Source: Spirochaetaceae bacterium (GTDB lineage Bacteria; Spirochaetota; Spirochaetia; Treponematales; Breznakiellaceae). Taken from it: a DNA stretch of 39,681 bases. Below, one piece after another: positions 22,095 through 31,035 of this stretch. The number at the start of each line of letters is the position of its first letter. The first letter of the stretch is position 1. A model generated the notes under the pieces. The model searched no databases, had not been told where the DNA came from, and saw nothing but the letters and a program-made list of their open reading frames with translations. The position numbers and the translations under genes are program-made. Location: contig JAITJI010000027.1 in assembly GCA_031279015.1 (NCBI GenBank), forward strand, positions 1 through 39,681. The letters are read 5' to 3'.

Positions 22095-23528
22095 ATGTTT
22101 GTTGTGATCGTCGGGGCCGGACTGGTAGGCACCCAGTTGGCGGAGCATCTTATTCAGGAAAAACACGATGTCGCCCTGATCGAATCCAATGAGGAGCGGG
22201 CCCGGCACGTCTCTAACCGGCTTGACTGTCTGGTACTTCACGATGAAGGGAACAGCCTCAAGGCGCTGGAAGATGCGAGGATCGCCAAAGCCGATGCCCT
22301 GGTCTGCGTTACCAATTCCGACGAAGTCAACATGATCATCTGCGGCCTTGCCGCTTCCCGGTATCCGGATCTGTTAAAGATCGCCCGGGTCAGAAACGAC
22401 GATTATGTACGCCTGTCACGGACGGAGGAGGGTTCCTTTCAGAATCCCCAAATCCTGGGAATCGACCGGTTCATACATCCCGATGTAGAGGCCGCCCAGT
22501 CGGTGTTAAGCGCCATAGAACACGGCGCCATGGGGGATGTGCTTGCCTTTGCGGACACCCCCTATGAGCTGGGAGCTATCAACGTCCTGGTTGGCAGCCC
22601 CTTTGACGGCCTGGTCCTCAAGGACTTCCGGGGCCTGGTAACAGGAGAAACCCTGGTTACCCTGGTAGAACGGAAGGGGGAATGTATCCTCCCCACGGGA
22701 GCCACGGCCCTTGCCGGCGGAGATCGCATCCACATCCTGGCAAAGGAAGCGGAGATGAACCATGTCTTTACCCTGGCAGGTCAGACCGGCCAGCCCCTGC
22801 GGAGGATAGGCATAGTCGGCGGAGGACGGGTGGGGGCCCTCGTTGCGGGGGGACTTTTAAACCGTGCGCCGGAAGAGAAGCGGGGGAATCTCCTCTTCGA
22901 CTTCATCAAAACCCTGATCCCCCGGAACGCCCGCAGGATCATCATCATTGAAGAGGATTACCGGCTCTGCAAGGAGCTTTCCGCCCAGTTTCCCGAGGCC
23001 CTCATCCTTAACGAAGATATTTCCGACGAGAGTTTTGTCGCCGAAGAACGGATCGATGACCTGGACCTCATTGTCACCGCCACGGACAACCAGGAACTCA
23101 ACATGATAGCTGCGGTGTACCTCAAATCCCGGGGGGTCCACCGGGCCATCGCTCTGGTAACAGGTTCCGGCTACGCGGCCATCGCCCGTCAGTTGGGGGT
23201 GGATGTGGTGATCCCCATGAAGTCGGTGGTGGTGGACTCCATCCTGTCCCACATCAAGAGGGGCGGCGTTAAGGGGGTTCACCGTATCGGCGATGGTACC
23301 ATCGGCATCATCGAGATCGAAATCGGCGCCGGCGCGCCGGCAGCGGATAAACCCATCACCGAATTCAGCCTCTCCGGGAAGGGTCTGCTGATGTTGGTAA
23401 ACCGCGGGGGAAGCTCCTTTATCCCCCGGGGGGATTATGTCTTTAAAGCCGGAGACCGGATCATCCTTATCGCAAAAAACGGAAATGATATGGAAATAGA
23501 ACGCTTCTTTGGTATATCCAAATCCTAG
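22095..23528 (+). CDS. trkA: TrkA potassium uptake regulatory protein
   Basis: 477-residue cytoplasmic NAD-binding regulator of Trk K+ uptake; its ring gates the TrkH channel. Two tandem RCK units are visible: first Rossmann motif VIVGAGLVGTQLAEHL with acidic IESNEER, then a TrkA-C part (LVGSPFDGLVLKDF), second Rossmann motif IVGGGRVGALVAGGL with IIEEDYRLC, then a second TrkA-C part (ADKPITEFSLSGKGLLMLVNRG and GDRIILIA, split). Typical TrkA length is about 458. No convincing SD precedes the ATG; the region between aroA and trkA is 9 AT-rich bases, so initiation may depend on termination of aroA translation. The two trkH genes follow directly. Confidence 0.95.
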   Translation: MFVVIVGAGLVGTQLAEHLIQEKHDVALIESNEERARHVSNRLDCLVLHDEGNSLKALEDARIAKADALVCVTNSDEVNMIICGLAASRYPDLLKIARVRNDDYVRLSRTEEGSFQNPQILGIDRFIHPDVEAAQSVLSAIEHGAMGDVLAFADTPYELGAINVLVGSPFDGLVLKDFRGLVTGETLVTLVERKGECILPTGATALAGGDRIHILAKEAEMNHVFTLAGQTGQPLRRIGIVGGGRVGALVAGGLLNRAPEEKRGNLLFDFIKTLIPRNARRIIIIEEDYRLCKELSAQFPEALILNEDISDESFVAEERIDDLDLIVTATDNQELNMIAAVYLKSRGVHRAIALVTGSGYAAIARQLGVDVVIPMKSVVVDSILSHIKRGGVKGVHRIGDGTIGIIEIEIGAGAPAADKPITEFSLSGKGLLMLVNRGGSSFIPRGDYVFKAGDRIILIAKNGNDMEIERFFGISKS

Positions 23529-23590
23529 GATGCGGCAGATGGACGGGGAAAGACGCCAAAAAGCAGGCTCTGCATGAAGGAAGGTCGCTG

Positions 23591-25078
23591 GTGAAACAGA
23601 CCCTGGTCCTCAGGCTCCTCCTGGCGCTCCTGGGACTCATCGCAGCGGCCATGCTCCCGTCCCTGCTCCTGGCGGCGGTTTACGGTGAAGGGGAGATGAT
23701 TCGGACCTTCGGCATCGTCACGGGACCGGCCCTGGTTATCGGCCTGGCGGCGGCGCTCTCTCTCCGGAAAGGGGAGATCCGTTTCCGGGTGGGAGAGGGC
23801 TTTCTCCTGGTGTTCCTGGCCTGGGTTTGCGCCTGTGTTCTGGGGTGCCTGCCCTATTACCTTTCCGGCTGCATCCCCCATTTTTCCGATGCGGTTTTTG
23901 AAAGCGCCTCAGGCTTCACCACCACCGGAGCGACGGTTATAGCCGACACGGAAAGCCAGCCCCGATCCCTGCTCTTCTGGCGGGCGACGACTCACTGGCT
24001 TGGCGGTATGGGGATAGTGGTCCTCACGGTGGCTCTCCTCCCCCTTTTGGGCGCCGGGGGATCCCAGCTCATGCGGAATGAAACCACAGGACCCGACAAG
24101 GATACGCGGATAAGTCCCAAAATAACGGCCAGCGCCAAGATCCTCTGGATCCTCTACGTGGTCCTCACCGCCCTCCAGACGGTACTGTTACTGTTTGGGG
24201 GTATGAACTGGTTCGACGCCCTGATCCATTCCTTTTCCACCCTGGCAACCGGGGGTTTCAGCTCCCGGAATAACAGTATTGCTGCCTTTGATTCCCCCTG
24301 GATTGACTGGGTCACCATAACCTTCATGCTCATTTCTAGTTTCAACTTTACCCTCATCCTCGGAATACTTCAGGGAAAGTACCGGGAGGCTTTTCAAAAC
24401 AGTGAGATACGGGCCTACGGGCTGATTGTCCTCCTTTCGGTTACGATTGTTACCCTGTCCCTGCTCTCCCGTCAGACTCTCCGGGGTTCCGAAACGTCCG
24501 GGCTTTCCGCCCCCGCTACGGTGGAACTCTGTCTCAGGCAGGCGTTTTTTCATACCGCATCCATCCTTAGTACCACGGGTTTCACCATCACAAACCACAA
24601 CGAATGGCCGGTTATGGCACAGGGGGTCCTCTTTTTCCTCCTGTTCATCGGCGGTTGTTCCGGTTCCACCGCCGGGGGGATCAAGGTGATCCGCCACGTG
24701 GTACTCTTCAAGCAGGCGGGGAATGAGATGAAGCGGCTCCTCTACCCCCGGGGAATCTTCAACATCCGCCTGAACAACCGGGTCGGCAGGAAAGATGTGG
24801 TATACGGGGTTGCAGGTTTTATATTTATCTACCTGGTCCTGGCAGGGGCAGCGGCCCTCCTCCTGAGCAGCGCCGGCATGGAGCCCCTCTCCGCCATCAA
24901 CGGGGCCCTGATCGCAATAGGGAACATCGGCCTGGGGCTTGAACAATTCGGCCCGGGGTCGGTACTGGGGGCTCTTCCCGGCTATACCAAGTGGGGGCTC
25001 TCCTTTGTTATGATAGCGGGACGGCTGGAACTGTGGACCGCCCTTGTCTTTTTTTCCCGGGAATACTGGCGGCGCTGA
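23591..25078 (+). CDS. trkH: TrkH potassium transporter, membrane subunit (copy 1)
   Basis: 495-residue integral membrane K+ transporter of the TrkH/KtrB superfamily, with about ten hydrophobic helices and four pore loops. Filter glycines are seen in SGFTTTGAT (Gly113), ATGGFSSRN, LSTTGFTITN and IGNIGLGLEQFG. Other family segments: HWLGGMGIVVLTVALLPLLG, FLLFIGGCSGSTAGGIKVIR and MIAGRLELWTALVFF at the end. GTG start with SD GAAGGAAGG six bases upstream. Lies 62 nt after trkA and 108 nt before a second trkH, forming one potassium uptake unit. Confidence 0.95.
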   Translation: MKQTLVLRLLLALLGLIAAAMLPSLLLAAVYGEGEMIRTFGIVTGPALVIGLAAALSLRKGEIRFRVGEGFLLVFLAWVCACVLGCLPYYLSGCIPHFSDAVFESASGFTTTGATVIADTESQPRSLLFWRATTHWLGGMGIVVLTVALLPLLGAGGSQLMRNETTGPDKDTRISPKITASAKILWILYVVLTALQTVLLLFGGMNWFDALIHSFSTLATGGFSSRNNSIAAFDSPWIDWVTITFMLISSFNFTLILGILQGKYREAFQNSEIRAYGLIVLLSVTIVTLSLLSRQTLRGSETSGLSAPATVELCLRQAFFHTASILSTTGFTITNHNEWPVMAQGVLFFLLFIGGCSGSTAGGIKVIRHVVLFKQAGNEMKRLLYPRGIFNIRLNNRVGRKDVVYGVAGFIFIYLVLAGAAALLLSSAGMEPLSAINGALIAIGNIGLGLEQFGPGSVLGALPGYTKWGLSFVMIAGRLELWTALVFFSREYWRR

Positions 25079-25186
25079 AGCGGCGCCGGAGAACGCCGAA
25101 GCGGAAGACGGCAGCGCCGGGAAGCGGTTTTCCGCTATGCCGCAGGGATGGCTTTGCCTCCCCGTATCTTTTTGAGGTTTTATGTT

Positions 25187-26656
25187 GTGAGAGCACTAAT
25201 ACTGCTGCGGATACTAATACTGCTCCTGGGCATGGCGGCCCTCATGATGATCCCTTCCCTTATACTGGCCATTGTACTGGGCGAAGGGGCAATGATCCGG
25301 GCTTTTGCCTTGCCTGCGTCAATAGTCCTTGCGGTGGCCCTGCCGGCTCTGTTCTCCTTCAGAAAAAGCGTCCTCCGCCTCAACCACCGGGACGGTTTTT
25401 TGCTTGTCTTCCTCACCTGGGTTTTTATGAGCCTCCTGGGCGCCCTGCCCTACTATCTTTTGAGCGGCGGCCCTTCGGCCCCCATCAGCTTCACCGATGC
25501 GGTCTTTGAAAGTAGTTGCGGTTTCGCCACCACCGGGGGTACCACCATAGACGATATCGAGGCCCTGCCCCGGTCTCTCCTCCTCTGGAGGAGTACAAGC
25601 CACTGGGCCGGAGGCATGGGGATCATACTCCTGTCGGTGGCCCTCATGCCCCTGCTGGGGGTCGGCGGCTTTCAGCTTATCAAGGCCGAAACCCCGGGAC
25701 CGGACAAGGAGAAGATTAGTCCCAGGGTCACCGCCACCGCAAAAGTCCTCTGGCTCAGCTACTGCGTCCTGACAGTGGTACTGTTTCTGTTCCTGCGGCT
25801 GGGGGGGATGAATTGGTTTGACGCTCTCTGCCACAGCCTTACCACCATGGCCTCGGGAGGGGTGAGTACCAAAAATGCCGGTATCGCCTTCTACAACTCC
25901 CCCTTTATCGACTGGGTATGTACCGTTTTTATGCTCCTGGCGGCCCTTAACTTCAACCTCTACTATCGCCTCCTCAAGGGTAAATTCAGGGACATCTTCA
26001 CCAACTCCGAAGGCCGGGCCTACCTTGGCATTTTTATTGCCGCCGCCGCGGTTGTAACCATAACACTGATACCGGTCTACGGTTCTCCGGGAAGGGCTCT
26101 GCGTTACGCCGCCTATCAGTGCGCATCCATCCTCTCCACTACCGGCACGGCCATTGCAGACTACGAAACATGGCCAAGCCTTGCCCGGATGATCCTCCTC
26201 TGCCTTATGTTCATCGGCGGCTGTTCCGGCTCCACCGCCGGAGGCATCAAGGTGATCCGTCTGGTCGTACTCCTGAAGCAGGGAGGAAATGAACTACGGC
26301 GGGTCATCTATCCCCGGGGCATCTTCAGCATCCGGCTGAACCGGAAGGTCGGCCGCAGGGACGTTATCTACGGAACCGCAGGTTTCGTTTCCCTCTACTT
26401 CCTGGTGATCCTTATCACCACCCTTCTTGTTGCCGCATCCGCGGAACGGACAGGAATAGATCTGTTCTCATCCTTCAGTACGGCCGTATCGATCATCGGA
26501 AACATCGGGATCGGTTTCGATGCCATAGGACCGGGCCGCAGTTACGCCGTTTTTCCGGATTACCTCAAATGGCTTTTTTCCTTTGTAATGATCGCCGGGC
26601 GCCTGGAACTGTGGACGGTATTTATCCTCTTTAGCCCGGAATACCGGAGACGGTAA
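25187..26656 (+). CDS. TrkH potassium transporter, membrane subunit (copy 2)
   Basis: 489-residue paralogue of the preceding TrkH, similar along its whole length (HWAGGMGIILLSVALMPLLG, LMFIGGCSGSTAGGIKVIR, FVMIAGRLELWTVFIL). Pore loops: CGFATTGGTT, ASGGVSTKN, LSTTGTAIAD and IGNIGIGFD. All four filter glycines are kept, but residues around them differ from copy 1 (TGGF to SGGV, TTGF to TTGT), so ion preference or regulation may differ. Start: GTG 25187 has GAGG nine bases upstream and aligns with the N-terminus of copy 1; an in-frame ATG at 25148 has poor SD spacing. Tandem duplication followed by divergence is the simplest history. Confidence 0.93.
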   Translation: MRALILLRILILLLGMAALMMIPSLILAIVLGEGAMIRAFALPASIVLAVALPALFSFRKSVLRLNHRDGFLLVFLTWVFMSLLGALPYYLLSGGPSAPISFTDAVFESSCGFATTGGTTIDDIEALPRSLLLWRSTSHWAGGMGIILLSVALMPLLGVGGFQLIKAETPGPDKEKISPRVTATAKVLWLSYCVLTVVLFLFLRLGGMNWFDALCHSLTTMASGGVSTKNAGIAFYNSPFIDWVCTVFMLLAALNFNLYYRLLKGKFRDIFTNSEGRAYLGIFIAAAAVVTITLIPVYGSPGRALRYAAYQCASILSTTGTAIADYETWPSLARMILLCLMFIGGCSGSTAGGIKVIRLVVLLKQGGNELRRVIYPRGIFSIRLNRKVGRRDVIYGTAGFVSLYFLVILITTLLVAASAERTGIDLFSSFSTAVSIIGNIGIGFDAIGPGRSYAVFPDYLKWLFSFVMIAGRLELWTVFILFSPEYRRR

Positions 26657-26724
26657 GGGGCCGGCGCAGGCGGTAACGCGCAGTACGAAATGCCTCATTA
26701 TTAGAATGTAACTTTAGGATAGTA

Positions 26725-26753
26725 TTTACCCGGCGCCTCCTTTGCGGTATAAT
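26725..26753 (+). promoter_or_regulatory. Promoter of lysS overlapping its 5' end
   Basis: TTTACC (26725-26730), 17-bp spacer, consensus TATAAT (26748-26753). The first ATG (26755) starts 1 nt after the -10 element and so cannot be in the mRNA if this promoter is used; transcription would start near 26760, giving a leader of only a few bases before ATG 26764. Confidence 0.6.
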
Positions 26754-26763
26754 TATGCTATCT

Positions 26764-28455
26764 ATGGAAGAGCAAAACGAAGCGGCGGAGCAGGGGAACC
26801 CGCCGGTAATGACGCCAAAGACGGCGGTCCGGGAAACATCCCAGGGGACAGTGCCCCACTGGGCCGATGAAACCGCGGCCCGGATCATCCGGGAAAAAGG
26901 GGACAAACCCTGCTACACCTGCGCCTCAGGGATCACCCCCTCGGGGACGGTGCACATCGGCAACTTTCGGGAGATCATCTCGGTGGAACTCGTGGTCCGG
27001 GCCCTGCGGGACATGGGCAGGAAGGTACGGTTCATCTACTCCTGGGACGACTATGATGTCTTTCGCAAGGTGCCGAAAAACATGCCGAACCGGGAAGAAC
27101 TGGAACAATTCCTCCGGTTTCCCATCACCATGGTAAAGGATCCCTGGGGCCGGGACGAAAGTTACGCCCGGCATCACGAGGTTGATATAGAAACAGTGCT
27201 GCCCCGCCTGGGGATCTACCCTGAATACCTCTACCAGGCCGAGCGGTACCGGGCCTCCCGGTATGCGGAGGGGATCCGCAGGGCCCTGGAACACCGGGAT
27301 GCCCTGAAACGGATCCTGGACACCTTCCGGGACGATGAACACAAAATACAGGGCGAGTGGTGGCCGGTCAGCGTCTTCTGTGACAACTGCAACCGGGATG
27401 ATACGGACATAGACCACTGGGACGAGGAATGGAGGCTCTCCTATCACTGTAATGCCTGCGGACACCGGGAAACCCTGGACATTCGTGCCGCCGGGGGAAT
27501 AAAACTCGGCTGGCGGATCGACTGGCCCATGCGGTGGGAATATGAAAAGGTCGATTTTGAACCCGCCGGTAAGGATCATCATAGCCATGGAGGTTCCTTC
27601 GATACAGCCCGGCATGTATGCAGGGATGTGTACAACTGGGAGGCCCCGGTAAGTTTTCGCTATGATTTTATCGGCAGTAAGGGTTCCGCGGGAAAGATGT
27701 CCAGTTCTTCAGGGCAGGTGATCACCATTGAGGATGTCCTGCGGGTCTATACCCCGGAGGTCACCCGCTACCTCTTTGCGGGAACCCGCCCCAACACGGA
27801 GTTCACCATCTCCTTCGATGTGGATGTGATCAAGATATATGAGGACTACGATAGGTTGGAGCGGATCGCCTGGAAAGCGGAGCCCGCCAGGGACACGGGG
27901 ACCTACAACCGGCTCAGGCGGATCTACGAACTCTCCCAGGTTTGTCTTTCACCGGAGGGAAAAACGGAAATGCCCCCTGTTATGGCCTATCAGGTCCCCT
28001 TCCGGCACCTCTGTAACCTCATCCAGATAGCCGATGGAGACATCGAAAAGACCATTGAGGGCCTGCAAAATACCGGCCCTGGGGTAAGGCCGGAACAGCT
28101 TCCGGGATTACAGACCCGTTGCGCCTGCGCCAAATACTGGGTCGTGGAATGCGCCCCCGATGAATTCCGCTTCCGCCTGCGGCCGGCAGGGGAGAAGGCG
28201 GACCTCAGCGGCAGTGAAATCGTTGCGATTCGGGATCTTCGGGACAAGGTTATCAGGACTATCAAAGGGTACAAGGATGACAAAAGCTGCGCCGAAGCCA
28301 TCTACCGGGTGGCGGAGGGAAACAACCTGGAGGGGAAGATCCTCTTCAGCGCGGCCTATCAGGCCCTAATCGGCAAAGACCAGGGGCCCCGGCTTGCAAA
28401 CTTCCTCAGATCCATAGACCGGGAACGGCTTCTGGGGATCCTCGCAGCCTATTAA
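26764..28455 (+). CDS. lysS: Lysyl-tRNA synthetase, class I
   Basis: About 563-residue class I (archaeal-type) lysyl-tRNA synthetase, the form used by spirochetes instead of the usual class II enzyme; charges tRNA-Lys. Seen: ASGITPSGTVHIGNFREI with HIGH-type signature HIGN, YSWDDYDVFRKVP, zinc-finger cysteines CDNCN and CNACGH, DHHSHGGSFDTARHV and the KMSKS-type loop AGKMSSSSGQV near residue 310, then an alpha-helical anticodon-binding domain. Homology begins at VPHWADE, about 30 residues in; the earlier part is low-complexity and may be untranslated. Start is uncertain: ATG 26764 is preferred from the promoter position (leaderless-like); ATG 26755 and ATG 26809 are in frame too. Confidence 0.95.
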   Translation: MEEQNEAAEQGNPPVMTPKTAVRETSQGTVPHWADETAARIIREKGDKPCYTCASGITPSGTVHIGNFREIISVELVVRALRDMGRKVRFIYSWDDYDVFRKVPKNMPNREELEQFLRFPITMVKDPWGRDESYARHHEVDIETVLPRLGIYPEYLYQAERYRASRYAEGIRRALEHRDALKRILDTFRDDEHKIQGEWWPVSVFCDNCNRDDTDIDHWDEEWRLSYHCNACGHRETLDIRAAGGIKLGWRIDWPMRWEYEKVDFEPAGKDHHSHGGSFDTARHVCRDVYNWEAPVSFRYDFIGSKGSAGKMSSSSGQVITIEDVLRVYTPEVTRYLFAGTRPNTEFTISFDVDVIKIYEDYDRLERIAWKAEPARDTGTYNRLRRIYELSQVCLSPEGKTEMPPVMAYQVPFRHLCNLIQIADGDIEKTIEGLQNTGPGVRPEQLPGLQTRCACAKYWVVECAPDEFRFRLRPAGEKADLSGSEIVAIRDLRDKVIRTIKGYKDDKSCAEAIYRVAEGNNLEGKILFSAAYQALIGKDQGPRLANFLRSIDRERLLGILAAY

Positions 28456-28476
28456 GGGAGTGACTGAGGATAGATC

Positions 28477-29634
28477 ATGCGGATCATTGCCGCCCCGGAT
28501 TCGTTTAAGGGGAATATGAGCGCCGTTGAAGCCTGCGCCGCCATTACCGAAGGGATACTCCGGGCAGCGCCTGAAGCGGTAGTGTACAAGCTGCCCCTGG
28601 CGGATGGCGGGGAGGGAACCGCCCGGATTATCACCGAGGCCGCAGGGGGGTGTTTCCTCCGGACCCTCGTTACCGGCCCCCTGGGGGACCCTGTGGAGGC
28701 GGAATTCGGCCTAATCGGCGACGGCCGGATCGCCGTGCTGGATCTGGCCAGCGCGTCGGGCATAGAGCTTGTCCGCCGGGACCGGCTGGATCCGATGCGG
28801 GCCACCAGTTACGGAACCGGGGAACTCATCGCCGCAGCCCTGGATACGGGAGCCCGGGAACTGCTTATCGGCATCGGGGGAAGCGCCGTCAATGACGGGG
28901 GGATAGGCATGTTAAGCGCCCTGGGCTTCAGGGTTCTGGATGGGGATGGAAAACCTGTAGGTCAGGGGGGAGCCGCCCTGGCGGGGATAGCCGCCTTTGA
29001 CGGCGCCGGCGCGGATCCACGACTCAGGGGTCTTTCCCTCAAGGTTGCCTGCGACGTAACCAATCCCCTCCTGGGAAGGGAGGGCGCCTCCGCCGTGTTT
29101 GGCCCCCAGAAGGGGGCGACGGAGGAACAGGCCGGCATCCTGGATCGGGGGCTGGCGAAACTCGCCGCCGCCTGGATCAGGGCGGGGCTCACGGAGGATG
29201 TAGAGCAGCCCGGGGACGGCGCTGCCGGCGGCGTGGGGGCGGCCCTGCGGATCTGCCTTGGGGGGATCATGCAATCGGGGGCCATGCTCGTCATGGGCTA
29301 TTCGGGATTCTTCGACCGCCTCAGGGAAGCCGGCCTCGTCATTACCGGGGAGGGTAAAACCGACGGTCAGACCGGCGGGGGTAAGCTCTGCTCCGTAGTT
29401 GCCCGGGAGAGTCGCCGGGCGGGTGTGCCGGTGGCCCTCCTTTCAGGGGCCCTGGACGGGGAGGTATCGGCCTTGCTCGATTCCTTTGATTACGCTGTTT
29501 CGGTTTCCTGCGGACAGGAGGGCCTTGAGGCTATGATCCGGGACAGTTACCGGGATCTCTCCTTTGCCGCAGAAAATCTGATCCGGGCTGTGGGGCTTGG
29601 GGGACGGCGAAAACAGCGGGAACCTACCGTATAA
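28477..29634 (+). CDS. Glycerate 2-kinase (GarK/GlxK family)
   Basis: 385-residue glycerate kinase of the GarK/GlxK family (PF02595), making phosphoglycerate from glycerate and ATP. Seen: N-terminal APDSFKGNMSAVEA (family signature DSFKGxxSA), KLPLADGGEGTARIITEAAGG, DLASASGIELV, SYGTGELI, LLIGIGGSAVNDGGIGML, LKVACDVTNPLLG, FGPQKGAT and VITGEGKTDGQTGGGKL. All expected blocks are present at the usual length. SD GAGG lies eight bases before the ATG. Its product feeds enolase metabolism, and enolase is coded about 5 kb away on the other strand. Confidence 0.95.
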   Translation: MRIIAAPDSFKGNMSAVEACAAITEGILRAAPEAVVYKLPLADGGEGTARIITEAAGGCFLRTLVTGPLGDPVEAEFGLIGDGRIAVLDLASASGIELVRRDRLDPMRATSYGTGELIAAALDTGARELLIGIGGSAVNDGGIGMLSALGFRVLDGDGKPVGQGGAALAGIAAFDGAGADPRLRGLSLKVACDVTNPLLGREGASAVFGPQKGATEEQAGILDRGLAKLAAAWIRAGLTEDVEQPGDGAAGGVGAALRICLGGIMQSGAMLVMGYSGFFDRLREAGLVITGEGKTDGQTGGGKLCSVVARESRRAGVPVALLSGALDGEVSALLDSFDYAVSVSCGQEGLEAMIRDSYRDLSFAAENLIRAVGLGGRRKQREPTV

Positions 29635-29659
29635 AGAAGCTGTGTCAGGAAGTTATTTT

Positions 29660-30223
29660 ATGGAACAAAATTGGCAGGATCTCCGGGGCATGAGCGCCGA
29701 AGACGCAAAGGAATATCTCTTCCATCATATCAGCGCCTTAAAGCTGACGGAAAAAAAATACCGGGACTTGGATGGGGAGATCGCCAAATGGGACAGCCGG
29801 GCAGCCCTGGCCGCATCCCGGGCATCCCCGGACCTGGCCCGGGAAGCCGAAGCGGAGGCTCTCCGGTACCGGGAAAAACAGACCGGACTGGAGGCGGAAA
29901 TTGGGGAACTCAAAGGGCAAATTGAGCGGATTCGACGGCAGATCCCCGGTCTTGCCGCCCGGGAACGGAGCATTGATCCCGGCCTCCTTGAACAGGAGAT
30001 CCTCATCGCCCTGGGGGAAACCCCCGGCGATGCCGATGATGCCGGAGATGGGGAAACCGCCGGTTCAAGCGTCCGGGCCATAGAGGGCCTTGCCGCCGAC
30101 GCCGCTCTGGAAGTCCTGAAGGCCAGGATGGGGATGGGGAAAAAGACCTCCGCAGAGGAAAACGCTGCCGGGGCTTCCGGCGGGATTTCCGGTGGTGGCA
30201 CCGGGGAAGGGACAACGGCATGA
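29660..30223 (+). CDS. Coiled-coil protein of unknown function
   Basis: 187-residue soluble protein, not recognised. It begins MEQNWQDLRGMSAEDAKEYL; residues about 25-105 are strongly helical and rich in Glu/Lys/Ala/Arg with heptad-like spacing, consistent with a coiled coil. The second half is acidic, then Gly/Ser/Thr-rich and probably disordered (ending GGGTGEGTTA). ATG 29660 has SD AGGAAG at 7 nt. Its stop overlaps the next gene's ATG (ATGA), so it is coupled to the phosphodiesterase gene. Confidence 0.75.
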   Translation: MEQNWQDLRGMSAEDAKEYLFHHISALKLTEKKYRDLDGEIAKWDSRAALAASRASPDLAREAEAEALRYREKQTGLEAEIGELKGQIERIRRQIPGLAARERSIDPGLLEQEILIALGETPGDADDAGDGETAGSSVRAIEGLAADAALEVLKARMGMGKKTSAEENAAGASGGISGGGTGEGTTA

Positions 30224-31035
30224 AATCCGTCCCCCTGCTCCCTGACCGGCCCAGGCCCCTCCTCTTTGCCCACCGGGGCTGCTCCTCCCTCGCCCCGGAA
30301 AACACCATGGCGGCTTACCGGAAGGCCCGGGAAGCAGGCGCGCCGGGGATAGAACTGGATGTCCACATCTCCGCTCCTACCGCCGGAAACAATGGGGAGC
30401 TGGTGGTAGCCCATGACGATACCTTTATCCGGACCGCCCCCGGGGACGCAAACGGCAATGGACGGACTATCGAGGAACTGAGCTTTGCGGAGATACGGAC
30501 CATCGATGTGGGTTCCTTTTTCAGCCCCGCCTTTTCCGGAGAGCGGCCTCCCCTCCTTGCGGAGGTGCTGGAGGAATTCTGTCCGGACATGTACATCGAT
30601 ATTGAACTCAAGAGTCATAAAACTACAAGAGACCCCCTGCCCCGGCTCGTTGCGGAGACCTTGAAACGGCTGGGTCCGAAGATTGACGGGGCGGTGACGG
30701 TCTCTTCCTTTAATTCCCTCTGCCTCCGGGCCTTCAAATGCTACAATCCCCGGATACCGACGGCAGCGATCTGGTGTGATGCTCCGGAAGTTCCCCGGAT
30801 CTTCCGCCGGGGCTTTGGGCGGTTCATCGCCCGTTCCAATTATGTAAAACCGGTACACCTTCAGGTAAACCAATCCTTCTGTTCCCGTATGGCAAAGGAA
30901 AGACGCCCCCTGGTTCCCTGGACCATTGACGATCCCGCCCTGGCGGAAAAAATGCTCTCCCTGGGCTGTGAAGGGATCATCTCCAACAGACCCCAGGATA
31001 TGCTGCAACTGATCCGGACCTTTTTCCATGGCTGA
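30220..31035 (+). CDS. Glycerophosphodiester phosphodiesterase
   Basis: 271-residue GDPD-family enzyme; splits glycerophosphodiesters into glycerol-3-phosphate and an alcohol. Seen: FAHRGCSSLAPENTMAAY with catalytic-position His and the PEN motif, GIELDVHIS (metal-binding Glu and Asp), VVAHDDTFIRT (second catalytic His), LLAEVLEEF, MYIDIELKSH, VSSFNSLCLRAF and a closing LGCEGIISNRPQDML. No signal peptide, so it should act in the cytoplasm, as for UgpQ. Overlaps the coiled-coil gene by 4 nt and murJ by 8 nt. Confidence 0.94.
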   Translation: MKSVPLLPDRPRPLLFAHRGCSSLAPENTMAAYRKAREAGAPGIELDVHISAPTAGNNGELVVAHDDTFIRTAPGDANGNGRTIEELSFAEIRTIDVGSFFSPAFSGERPPLLAEVLEEFCPDMYIDIELKSHKTTRDPLPRLVAETLKRLGPKIDGAVTVSSFNSLCLRAFKCYNPRIPTAAIWCDAPEVPRIFRRGFGRFIARSNYVKPVHLQVNQSFCSRMAKERRPLVPWTIDDPALAEKMLSLGCEGIISNRPQDMLQLIRTFFHG

